Shown one piece after another: positions 17,307-24,409 of a stretch of 64,000 nucleotides of DNA (its first letter is position 1; each line of letters begins with the position of its first letter). Under the pieces are notes generated by a model. It saw only the letters and a program-made list of their open reading frames with translations, had not been told where the DNA came from and searched no databases. The position numbers were made by a program, and so were the translations under genes. The DNA is from Streptomyces sp. A2-16 (lineage in GTDB: Bacteria; Actinomycetota; Actinomycetes; Streptomycetales; Streptomycetaceae). The stretch is taken from contig NZ_CP063808.1 of assembly GCF_018128905.1 (NCBI RefSeq), forward strand, positions 6,200,001 through 6,264,000, in the 5' to 3' direction.

Positions 17307-18791
17307 ATGGGACAGTCGCACCCTCCGCTCAGCTCCCCGAAAGGTCACCGCCTCATCCGGGGCATCCGCCGCTGGGCCACCGCAGCCGCCGCGGCGCTGG
17401 CCCTCAGCGGCGGTCTCGTCGCCGCGGGCCCGCCGGCGTCCGCCGCGGGCCTGACCCAGATCTCCGGCTTCGGCACCAATCCCGGAAACCTCTCCATGTA
17501 CGCCTACGCGCCGGACTCCCTGCCGTCCGGGGCCCCGCTCGTGGTCGCCCTGCACGGCTGCACACAGAGCGCGAGCGACTACTACGCCCACTCGGGCTGG
17601 CCGAAGTTCGCCGACCGCTACGGCTTCGCACTGGTCCTTCCCCAGACGAGCAGCGCCAACAACGCCAACTCGTGCTTCAACTGGTTCGAGCCCGGCGACA
17701 GTTCGCGCGGCCGCGGCGAGGCGCTGTCGATCAGGCAGATGGTCGACAAGGCCGTCTCGCTGTACGGCAGCGACGCCCGCCGGGTCTACATCACCGGCCT
17801 GTCCGCCGGCGGCGGCATGACCGCCAACCTGCTGGCCGCGTACCCGGACGTCTTCGCGGGCGGGGCCATCGACTCCGGGCTGCCCGCGTTCTGCGCGGAC
17901 ACCGTGGCCGCCGCGTACACCTGCATGTACAGCCCACCGGACAGGACTCCCGACCAGTGGGGCGACCTGGTGCGCTCGGCCGCGCCCGCCGGCACCGGCT
18001 CCTGGCCGCGCGTCGCGATCTGGCAGGGCACCGCCGACACCACGGTCCGGCCCGCCAACGCCACCGAGCTCCGCGACCAGTGGACCGACGTGTGGGGCAT
18101 CGGCCAGACCCCCTCGCGCACGGAGAGCCTGAGCGGGGGCACCACGCTGACGGTCTACGACGACGCCGTGGGCCGGCCCGCGGTCGAGGTCTACTCCGTC
18201 TCCGGCATGGCGCACGGCCTCGCCGTCGACCCGGGCAGCGGCGCCGAGCAGTGCGGCACGACCGGCACGTACTACCTCGACACGATCTGCTCCAGCTACC
18301 GCACCGCCCGCTTCTGGGGCCTCGACGGTGGCGGGACGGGCACCGGCCTGCCCGCGCCCACGGGACTCACCGTCACCGGGACGACCGGGACCACGGCGGC
18401 CCTGAGCTGGAACGCGGTGCCGGCCGCGGCCTCGTACACCGTCCGCCGGGACGGCACGACGGTGGGCACCACCGCGTCGACGGCCTACACCGACACCGGT
18501 CTGGCCGCCGGGACGGCGTACCGCTACACGGTCGCGGCCGTCGACACGGCGGGGGCAACGGGCCCGGTCTCCTCGCCGGTGACCGCGACCACCACCGGGT
18601 TCACGCCCACCTGCCACACCGCGAGCAACTACGACCACACGCTCGCCGGACGCGCCCACCAGAGCGGCGGCCACACCTTCGCCAACGGCTCCGAGGAACC
18701 CATGGGCCTGTGGAACACCTACACCGTGCACACCCTCGAACAGACCGCGCCCGGCCACTATGTCGTCGCGGACTCCGGCTGCCCGGCCTGA
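17307..18791 (+). CDS. secreted PHB depolymerase family esterase with fibronectin III domain
   Basis: 494 residues from the ATG at 17307 (AGGAGG nine bases upstream). Signal peptide ends near AGPPASAA. The catalytic domain (about 48-335) carries VALHGCTQSASDYYAHSGW as the oxyanion-region motif, the nucleophile ITGLSAGGGMTANL (Ser about 166) and a C-terminal GMAHGLAVDPG His. A fibronectin III domain follows (about 352-431, ending PVSSPVTATT). A short C-terminal module of about 60 residues (HTASNYDHTLAGRAHQSGG) may bind insoluble substrate. This layout is typical of extracellular poly(3-hydroxybutyrate) depolymerases and related acetylxylan or feruloyl esterases. Confidence 0.88.
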   Translation: MGQSHPPLSSPKGHRLIRGIRRWATAAAAALALSGGLVAAGPPASAAGLTQISGFGTNPGNLSMYAYAPDSLPSGAPLVVALHGCTQSASDYYAHSGWPKFADRYGFALVLPQTSSANNANSCFNWFEPGDSSRGRGEALSIRQMVDKAVSLYGSDARRVYITGLSAGGGMTANLLAAYPDVFAGGAIDSGLPAFCADTVAAAYTCMYSPPDRTPDQWGDLVRSAAPAGTGSWPRVAIWQGTADTTVRPANATELRDQWTDVWGIGQTPSRTESLSGGTTLTVYDDAVGRPAVEVYSVSGMAHGLAVDPGSGAEQCGTTGTYYLDTICSSYRTARFWGLDGGGTGTGLPAPTGLTVTGTTGTTAALSWNAVPAAASYTVRRDGTTVGTTASTAYTDTGLAAGTAYRYTVAAVDTAGATGPVSSPVTATTTGFTPTCHTASNYDHTLAGRAHQSGGHTFANGSEEPMGLWNTYTVHTLEQTAPGHYVVADSGCPA

Positions 18792-18802
18792 TCCCTGACT
18801 CC

Positions 18803-18816
18803 TCGCCCCGGGGCGA
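18803..18816. terminator. short GC palindrome between convergent genes
   Basis: TCGCCCC followed directly by GGGGCGA, a perfect 14-bp palindrome in the 37-bp gap between the convergent esterase and YjbQ genes. It could serve as a weak bidirectional terminator; the lack of a loop makes this uncertain. Confidence 0.35.
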
Positions 18817-18828
18817 CCGAACCGGGCC

Positions 18829-19257
18829 TCAGGAACCGGCGAGGAAGGTGAGGCGGACCTTTCGCCGCGGGTTGTCCTTGTTGGTGTCCACCAGGCACAC
18901 CGACTGCCAAGTCCCCAGCTCCAGGCGCCCGTTGATCACCGGCAGCGTGGCGTGCGGAGGCACGATCGCGGGGAGGACGTGGTCGCGGCCGTGGCCGGGG
19001 CTGCCGTGGCGGTGCTGCCAGCGGTCGTCGGCGGGGAGGAGGGTGTGCAGGGCGGCCAGGAGGTCGTCGTCACTGCCGGCACCCGTCTCGATGATCGCGA
19101 CACCGGCTGTCGCATGCGGAACGAAGATGTTGAGGAGGCCGTCGCGGCCCGCGGCGGCCTCCCCCAAGAAGGCCTCGCAGTCGACGGTGAGGTCGACGAT
19201 CCGCTCGGCCGAACCGGAGGAGACGTTCAGGACTCGGGTGGTGAAGGCGTCTGACAT
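18829..19257 (-). CDS. YjbQ family protein (secondary thiamine-phosphate synthase enzyme)
   Basis: 142 residues from the ATG at 19257; the longer frame to 19356 has no good ribosome site. UPF0047/YjbQ fold: LLNIFVPHATAGVAIIETG, the metal-site region NGRLELGTWQSVCLVDTN, and the His/Asp cluster RWQHRHGSPGHGRDHVLP. E. coli YjbQ has weak thiamine phosphate synthase activity, but the true role of the family is unsettled. A stand-alone gene convergent to the esterase and divergent from the ssu operon leader. Confidence 0.9.
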   Translation of the reverse strand: MSDAFTTRVLNVSSGSAERIVDLTVDCEAFLGEAAAGRDGLLNIFVPHATAGVAIIETGAGSDDDLLAALHTLLPADDRWQHRHGSPGHGRDHVLPAIVPPHATLPVINGRLELGTWQSVCLVDTNKDNPRRKVRLTFLAGS

Positions 19258-19342
19258 GCCCCCATCCTCACCCCTCCTGCCGGATTCACTCGTCACCCAG
19301 GGCTCATCCTGCGATACGGCGGGTCCAGTCCGCGAGACACCA

Positions 19343-19372
19343 TTGACCGTGGTCACGCCGACTGGCTAGCTT
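19343..19372 (+). promoter_or_regulatory. predicted promoter of the ssu leader peptide (leaderless)
   Basis: TTGACC at 19343-19348 and TAGCTT at 19367-19372, 18-bp spacer, resembling an HrdB-type promoter. The -10 ends 7 bp before the ATG at 19380, so the transcript should start at or next to the leader peptide start codon, giving a leaderless message. Confidence 0.6.
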
Positions 19373-19379
19373 CTGCGGC

Positions 19380-19463
19380 ATGTTGCGTTCAGCCCTGCTC
19401 ACCACGCGCGGTCACATCGACCTGCTGCGGGTGGCCTCCGCCGCGTGTCGCCGCGGCTGCTGA
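19380..19463 (+). CDS. cysteine-containing leader peptide of the sulfonate transport operon
   Basis: 27 residues, too short for usual callers. Translation starts MLRSALLTTRG and ends HIDLLRVASAACRRGC, then TGA. The core (R/K)-G/R-H-(I/V)-D-L-x-R-V-x-S-A is the pattern of the short putative leader peptides found ahead of sulfur-assimilation operons in actinobacteria. Mycobacterial counterparts are leaderless, Cys-rich uORFs that act as cysteine-responsive attenuators. Here two Cys codons lie within the last five codons, the predicted promoter makes the uORF leaderless, and competing hairpins follow before ssuC. Stalling at Cys codons under cysteine shortage would be the regulatory step (inference). 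Confidence 0.85.
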   Translation: MLRSALLTTRGHIDLLRVASAACRRGC

Positions 19464-19499
19464 CGCCTCTTTCCCCCTCCTTCCCCACCCTCGCTCGTT

Positions 19500-19526
19500 G
19501 ACCGGCACGCACGCCGGTCCGTGCCG
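19500..19526 (+). promoter_or_regulatory. mutually exclusive hairpins between leader peptide and ssuC (attenuator-like)
   Basis: Hairpin A pairs GACCGGC (19500-19506) with GCCGGTC (19513-19519). Hairpin B pairs CGGCACG (19503-19509) with CGTGCCG (19520-19526). They share bases and so cannot coexist. Further complementarity exists with the GCG-rich stretch to 19555. Position, 37 bp after the leader stop and 60 bp before ssuC, suits attenuation, but no poly-U terminator is visible. Confidence 0.5.
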
Positions 19527-19587
19527 TCCCGTGCGGCGGCGTCGAGGCGTGCCCCTCACCGGTCGCTCTCCCCCTCCGTGGAGCATC

Positions 19588-20499
19588 ATGAGCATCAGCC
19601 ATGCCCGGCCCGGCCCTCCTGAACCCGATATTTCGGATACGCCCCGCCAGGATGCCGCCGAACCCACCGCCCCCGGCCCGGCCCTCGTCGACGACCTCGA
19701 CCTCGAACCCATCGTCCCCGCCTCCTCCCGCCGCACCCGCATCCCCCGTTGGCTGCGCCGCACCACCGGCCCGGTCCTGTTGCTGCTGCTGTGGCAACTC
19801 CTCAGCGGCACAGGCGTGCTGACCGCCGACGTCCTCGCCTCCCCCGGCCGTATCGCCCAGGTCGCGGGTGATCTGATCGCCGACGGTTCGCTCACCTCGG
19901 CGATGACGACCTCGCTCCAGCGGGTCGCCGGCGGACTGCTCCTCGGCATTCTCATCGGCACCGCACTCGCCCTCGTCTCGGGCCTGTTCCGGATCGGCGA
20001 GGACCTCGTGGACGCACCGGTGCAGATGCTGCGGACCGTGCCGTTCGTGGGCCTGATCCCGCTGTTCATCATCTGGTTCGGCATCGGCGAGGCCCCGAAG
20101 CTCGCCATCATCACGCTCGGCGTGACCTTTCCGCTCTACCTCAACATCTACGCGGGCATCCGCGGCGTGGACGCGCAGCTGATCGAGGCCGGGGAGTCCC
20201 TCGGTCTCTCGCGGTGGGGGCTCGTACGCCATGTCGTCCTGCCGGGCGCGCTGCCCGGCGCCATGACCGGGCTGCGCTACTCCCTCGGCATCGCCTGGCT
20301 CGCGCTCGTCTTCGCCGAGCAGGTCAACGCGGACTCCGGCATCGGCTTCCTGATGGTGCAGGCGCGGGACTTCCTGCGCACCGACGTCATCGTGGTCTGC
20401 CTGATCGTGTACGCCTTCCTCGGCCTGCTGGCCGACTTCATCGTCCGCTCCCTCGAAAGGCTGCTGCTGCAATGGCGACCGACGTTCACCGGCCGGTGA
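19588..20499 (+). CDS. ssuC: sulfonate ABC transporter permease
   Basis: 303 residues from the ATG at 19588, with GGAG four bases upstream. About six transmembrane helices. The binding-protein-dependent transport signature EAGESLGLSRWGLVRHVVLPGALP is the coupling EAA loop. The N-terminal about 70 residues are an acidic, Pro-rich cytoplasmic extension. First structural gene of the operon ssuC-ssuB-ssuA-flavoprotein. It belongs to the SsuC/TauC/NitC group; the Cys leader peptide upstream points to organosulfur rather than nitrate transport. Confidence 0.88.
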   Translation: MSISHARPGPPEPDISDTPRQDAAEPTAPGPALVDDLDLEPIVPASSRRTRIPRWLRRTTGPVLLLLLWQLLSGTGVLTADVLASPGRIAQVAGDLIADGSLTSAMTTSLQRVAGGLLLGILIGTALALVSGLFRIGEDLVDAPVQMLRTVPFVGLIPLFIIWFGIGEAPKLAIITLGVTFPLYLNIYAGIRGVDAQLIEAGESLGLSRWGLVRHVVLPGALPGAMTGLRYSLGIAWLALVFAEQVNADSGIGFLMVQARDFLRTDVIVVCLIVYAFLGLLADFIVRSLERLLLQWRPTFTGR

Positions 20500-21266
20500 C
20501 CCACCAGGTGACCCGGGCATCCGCGCTCGACGCGTCCGAGGCCGGCGCACCCGTCCCCGCGCGGGCCGTGCGCGTCCAGGGTCTGACCCGCTCCTTCGAC
20601 GGCCGTGCCGTCATCGACGACCTCCGACTCGACATCAGGCCCGGCGAGTTCGTGGCCCTGCTGGGCCGCAGCGGCTGCGGCAAGTCCACCCTGCTGCGCA
20701 TCCTCGCCGGACTCGACCGGGACATCGAGGGCACCGTCCTCGTCCCGCGCCGCAAGGCGGTCGCCTTCCAGGCACCCCGGCTGATGCCGTGGAAGAAGGT
20801 GTGGCGCAACGTCCTGCTCGGCCTGCCCGGCAAACCCGCGCGTGCCGTCGCCGACGAGGCTCTGGAGGAGGTCGGGCTGAGCCACCGCAGCGATGCCTGG
20901 CCCAAGACCCTCTCCGGTGGTGAGGCCCAACGCGCCTCTCTGGCACGGGCGTTGGTCCGCGAGCCCGATCTTCTGCTGCTGGACGAGCCGTTCGGCGCCC
21001 TCGACGCGCTCACCCGGATCAAGGCCCAGCGTCTGGTGGGCGAGTTGTGGCAGCGCCGCGGCTGCGCGGTGCTGCTGGTGACGCACGACGTCGAGGAGGC
21101 CGTGCTGCTCGCCGACCGGGTCCTCGTGATGGACGAGGGCGTCATCGCGCACGAGCAGGAGATCGATCTCGCCCGGCCGCGCGACATCACCGATCCCCGG
21201 TTCGCGGAGATCCGCGGACAGCTCCTCGAACGCCTCGGTGTCGACACCGCCGCCGAAGCCGCCTGA
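20472..21266 (+). CDS. ssuB: sulfonate ABC transporter ATP-binding protein
   Basis: 264 residues from the ATG at 20472, overlapping ssuC by 28 bp. A GTG at 20496 would give a 4-bp GTGA overlap and is an alternative. Walker A LLGRSGCGKSTLLR, Q-loop QAPRLMPWKKVWRNV (the tryptophan-bearing form usual in SsuB/TauB), signature LSGGEAQRASLARAL, Walker B LLLLDEPFGALDA and switch His VTHDVEEA. It drives import through ssuC with the ssuA receptor. Confidence 0.9.
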   Translation: MATDVHRPVTHQVTRASALDASEAGAPVPARAVRVQGLTRSFDGRAVIDDLRLDIRPGEFVALLGRSGCGKSTLLRILAGLDRDIEGTVLVPRRKAVAFQAPRLMPWKKVWRNVLLGLPGKPARAVADEALEEVGLSHRSDAWPKTLSGGEAQRASLARALVREPDLLLLDEPFGALDALTRIKAQRLVGELWQRRGCAVLLVTHDVEEAVLLADRVLVMDEGVIAHEQEIDLARPRDITDPRFAEIRGQLLERLGVDTAAEAA

Positions 21267-21308
21267 ACTCCCCCCGCCCCCAGCCAGGTTCCACAGAACG
21301 GATCCCCC

Positions 21309-22331
21309 ATGCGACGCCGCTTCGCCCCCGCCGCACTGCTCCTGCCCCTCGCCCTCCTGCTCACCGCCTGCGGTGGGAACGCGTCCGCCGGGACGGGTGG
21401 CGACACCGATGGAAAGGGCTCGCTCACGCTCGACGTCGGTGACCAGAAGGGGGGTTCGGAGGCGATCCTGCGCGCCGCCGGGGAACTCGACAACCTCGAC
21501 TACAAGATCAAGTGGTCGACCTTCACCTCCGGGCCGCCCCTTCTGGAGGCCGTCAACGCCAAGGCCGTCGACATCGGCGGTGTCGGCAACACCCCGCCGG
21601 TGTTCGCGGCCGGCGCCGACTCGAAGATCACGGTGGTGGCCGCCTGGCACGGTACGTCCAAGGGCGACGCCATCCTCGTACCGAACGGCTCGAAGCTGAC
21701 CGGTCCCGCACAGCTCAAGGGCGCGTCCATCGCGGTGGCGCAGGGTTCCTCCGCCCACTACCAGCTGGTCGCCTCCCTCCGGGAGGCCGGGCTCGGCCTC
21801 GACGACGTGAAGGTCAAGTACCTCCAGCCGGCCGACGCGCTGGCCGCGTTCACCTCCGGCAAGGTCGACGCGTGGGCCGTGTGGGACCCGTACACCTCGC
21901 AGATCCTCAAGGCCGAGCAGGGCCGCGTGCTGACGACCGGGGACGGGATCACCAACGGTCTGACCTTCCAGGTGGCCGCACCGGGCGCGCTGAAGGACAA
22001 GGAGAAGGTCGCCGCGATCCGCGACTACCTGGAGCGGCTGCGGCGCGCCTACAAGTGGGTCTACTCCCACGAGCCGCAGTGGGCGAAGGTCTGGGCGAAG
22101 GAGACGGGGCTGCCCGAGGACGTGGCGCTGGCGGCGGTGAAGCGGACGTACACCACCCGGGTCGCGGTCGCCGTGGACCAGCCGCTCATCGCCTCGGAGC
22201 AGGAGATCGCCGACACGTTCACCTCGCTGAAGCTGATCCCGGGGAAGGTGGACTTCGGGAAGTTCGTGGACACGCGGTTCAACGGCGATCTGCCCGCGTC
22301 GACGTCCGCGGCCCGTCCCTCCGAGGGCTGA
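21309..22331 (+). CDS. ssuA: aliphatic sulfonate-binding lipoprotein
   Basis: 340 residues. Lipoprotein signal peptide with lipobox LLTACGG (Cys21 or so). The mature protein has the NMT1/SsuA periplasmic-binding fold: DVGDQKGG, then AVDIGGVGNTPPVFA (ligand loop), SIAVAQGSSAHYQL and KVDAWAVWDPYTS. The sequence GVGNTPP is characteristic of sulfonate/taurine receptors. It is anchored outside the membrane and delivers substrate to SsuC. It follows ssuB by 42 bp and precedes the flavoprotein by 39 bp in the same direction. Confidence 0.9.
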   Translation: MRRRFAPAALLLPLALLLTACGGNASAGTGGDTDGKGSLTLDVGDQKGGSEAILRAAGELDNLDYKIKWSTFTSGPPLLEAVNAKAVDIGGVGNTPPVFAAGADSKITVVAAWHGTSKGDAILVPNGSKLTGPAQLKGASIAVAQGSSAHYQLVASLREAGLGLDDVKVKYLQPADALAAFTSGKVDAWAVWDPYTSQILKAEQGRVLTTGDGITNGLTFQVAAPGALKDKEKVAAIRDYLERLRRAYKWVYSHEPQWAKVWAKETGLPEDVALAAVKRTYTTRVAVAVDQPLIASEQEIADTFTSLKLIPGKVDFGKFVDTRFNGDLPASTSAARPSEG

Positions 22332-22370
22332 CACGGGAAGATCCACGGCCTCGCCACGGTTGGTAGAAAG

Positions 22371-23447
22371 GTGAACAACACGCGCGAGGTCGAGACAGTC
22401 GTCATAGGCGCCGGTCAGGCGGGTCTGTCCAGCGCCTATCACCTGCGGCGCACCGGTTTCGAGCCGGAGCGCGACTTCGTGGTGCTGGACCACTCCCCCG
22501 CCCCCGGCGGCGCCTGGCAGTTCCGGTGGCCGTCGCTGACGTACGGCAAGGTCCACGGCATGCACGCGCTGCCGGGGATGGAGCTGACGGACGCCGATCC
22601 GGACCGGCCGTCGTCGCAGGTGATCGCCGAGTACTTCACGGCGTACGAAAGGACCTTCGACCTTCGGGTACGGCGGCCCGTCGACGTCCGTGCGGTGCGC
22701 GAGGGCGAAGGCGGCCGGCTGCTCGTCGAGACCTCGGACGGCATCTGGTCGGCGCGGGCGCTGATCAACGCGACCGGTACCTGGGACCGACCGTTCTGGC
22801 CGCGCTACCCCGGCCAGGAGACCTTCAGGGGAAGGCAGTTGCACACCGCGCAGTACCCGGGACCCGAAGCCTTCGCCGGGCTGCGGGTCGTCGTCGTGGG
22901 CGGGGGCGCGTCCGGCACCCAGCACCTCATGGAACTCGCCCCTCACGCGGCCGCCACGACCTGGGTGACCAGGCGCGAACCGGTGTTCCGCGAGGGCCCC
23001 TTCACCGAGGACGTCGGCCGGGAGGCCGTGGCACTCGTCGAGGAGCGGGTGCGTCAGGGGCTGCCGCCGAAGAGCGTGGTGTCGGTGACCGGGCTGCCGC
23101 TCAACGACGCGGTCCGGCAGGCGATCGCGGACGGCGTCCTGGACCGTCGGCCCATGTTCGACCGGATCACGCCCGAGGGCGTGGAGTGGGACGACGGGCG
23201 CCACGTCGACGCCGACGTGATTCTGTGGGCGACCGGGTTCCGGGCCGCCATCGACCATCTGGCCCCGCTGAAGCTGCGCGAGCCGGGTGGCGGGATCCGG
23301 GTGGAGGGCACGCGAGCGGTCGTGGACCCGCGGATCCATCTCGTCGGCTACGGCCCGTCGGCGAGCACCATCGGCGCCAACCGGGCGGGCCGTGCGGCCG
23401 TACGGGACATCAGGCGGCTGCTGGCGGCGGAACCCGTCGCCGCCTGA
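22371..23447 (+). CDS. FAD/NAD(P)-dependent oxidoreductase (flavin monooxygenase-like)
   Basis: 358 residues from the GTG at 22371 (GAAAG just upstream). Two Rossmann dinucleotide motifs: VIGAGQAGLSSAYHL for FAD at the N-terminus, and VVVVGGGASGTQHLMEL for NAD(P) near residue 180. Between them is NATGTWDRPFWPRYPGQETF, typical of CzcO/YpdA-like and flavin monooxygenase families. The ATGF motif appears as WATGFRAAIDHL. It is the last gene of the ssu operon. No SsuD alkanesulfonate monooxygenase is present, so this flavoprotein may oxidise or activate the imported organosulfur compound (inference). Confidence 0.8.
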   Translation: MNNTREVETVVIGAGQAGLSSAYHLRRTGFEPERDFVVLDHSPAPGGAWQFRWPSLTYGKVHGMHALPGMELTDADPDRPSSQVIAEYFTAYERTFDLRVRRPVDVRAVREGEGGRLLVETSDGIWSARALINATGTWDRPFWPRYPGQETFRGRQLHTAQYPGPEAFAGLRVVVVGGGASGTQHLMELAPHAAATTWVTRREPVFREGPFTEDVGREAVALVEERVRQGLPPKSVVSVTGLPLNDAVRQAIADGVLDRRPMFDRITPEGVEWDDGRHVDADVILWATGFRAAIDHLAPLKLREPGGGIRVEGTRAVVDPRIHLVGYGPSASTIGANRAGRAAVRDIRRLLAAEPVAA

Positions 23448-23459
23448 AGCCGCGGCCTC

Positions 23460-24308
23460 TCAACCCGTGGTGGCCGGGTTGCCCTGGTTCTTGTTGAACT
23501 CGGCCACGTTGCGGCGGTGTTCGTCGAAGCTGTTGGTGAAGCGGGTGTCCCCCGGCTTGACCGTCACGAAGTACAGCCAGTCCCCCGGGGGCGGGCTGAT
23601 CGCCGCGTGCATCGCGTCCTCGCCCGGGTTGTCGATCGGGGTCGGCGGCAGCCCCATGCGCTGGTACGAGTTGTAGGGGCTGTCGATGCGCAGGTCGGCG
23701 CTGGTCGTCCGCAGGGTGGAGCGGTTCAGCGCGTAGTTGATGGTGGAGTCCATCTGCAAGGGCATCCCGCGCTCCAGGCGGTTGAAGATGACCCGGGCCA
23801 CCTTGCCCATGTCCGCCTTGGTCGCCGCCTCGGCCTGGATGATGCTCGCGATGGTGACGGCCTGGTAGACGTTCATCGCGTTGCGCTGGGCGCCCGCCGC
23901 GATGGGGGCGCCGTTGAACTTCTTGTTCGCGGTGTCGACCATGAACGAGAGCAGCGCCTCGGGCGTCGTCTTCTTGCCGTCCCGCTCCAGTGGATAGGTC
24001 GCCGGGAAGAGATAGCCCTCCGGGTTGCCCTCCGCGTCGCCGGGCAGTTTGAGGTTCGCCTTGGCCAGGGCCTTCTTGGCCGTGCCGGGCGGCTGGGCGA
24101 GGGCCTTGTCGACGGCGTCGTAGATCTGCCCGGCCCGCCAGCCCTCCGGGATCACCAGGGTGGTGGGCTTCTTCTCGCCCTCGCTGTCCAGACTCAGCAG
24201 CGGCACCGCCACGGCGGTGCCGGCCACGACGGCCCCGGTCGCGATGAGGACGAGTCGGCCCCGGCGCGTCAGTCGAATCGTGCTCCGTGGCGGAGTGTTC
24301 ATGTGCAT
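23460..24308 (-). CDS. mltG: MltG-like endolytic murein transglycosylase (YceG family)
   Basis: 282 residues; the start at 24308 or the ATG at 24302 are both possible. One N-terminal membrane anchor (about 18-38, RGRLVLIATGAVVAGTAVAVPL), then a LysM-like part and the YceG domain. The catalytic Glu is in VTIASIIQAEA. Further family motifs are VIFNRLERGMPLQMDSTINYA and LPPTPIDNPGEDAMHAAI, with a closing WLYFVTVKPGDTRF. It is shorter than the main mycelial MltG (often above 350 residues in actinobacteria with a long cytoplasmic domain), so this may be a second paralogue. It cuts nascent peptidoglycan strands at the membrane. Confidence 0.88.
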   Translation of the reverse strand: MHMNTPPRSTIRLTRRGRLVLIATGAVVAGTAVAVPLLSLDSEGEKKPTTLVIPEGWRAGQIYDAVDKALAQPPGTAKKALAKANLKLPGDAEGNPEGYLFPATYPLERDGKKTTPEALLSFMVDTANKKFNGAPIAAGAQRNAMNVYQAVTIASIIQAEAATKADMGKVARVIFNRLERGMPLQMDSTINYALNRSTLRTTSADLRIDSPYNSYQRMGLPPTPIDNPGEDAMHAAISPPPGDWLYFVTVKPGDTRFTNSFDEHRRNVAEFNKNQGNPATTG

Positions 24309-24358
24309 GCGGGCACGGTAACCCGCATATCGTCACAATCCGGGCATATCATCGGCTT

Positions 24359-24409
24359 GTCGGTTTCGGTTCAGCTGGTCGGTTTCGGTCAGCTGGTCGG
24401 TTCCAGCTG
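24359..24409. repeat. short tandem repeat over the stop codon of the ABC exporter gene
   Basis: Three imperfect units: 24359-24377 (GTCGGTTTCGGTTCAGCTG), 24378-24395 (the same lacking one T) and 24396-24409 (shortened, GTCGGTTCCAGCTG). The exporter's stop codon (24389-24391 on the minus strand) falls inside the second unit, so duplication has extended past the stop. Confidence 0.8.

Noticed and set aside
20277..23339. 1020-codon antisense frame opposite ssuB-ssuA-flavoprotein
   Set aside because: Shadow of three motif-complete genes; no ribosome site or recognisable domain.
24325..24353. GCATATC direct repeat (24325 and 24344) upstream of the mltG-like gene as an operator
   Set aside because: Ten-bp similarity at 19-bp spacing with one mismatch and no local regulator; could be chance promoter sequence.
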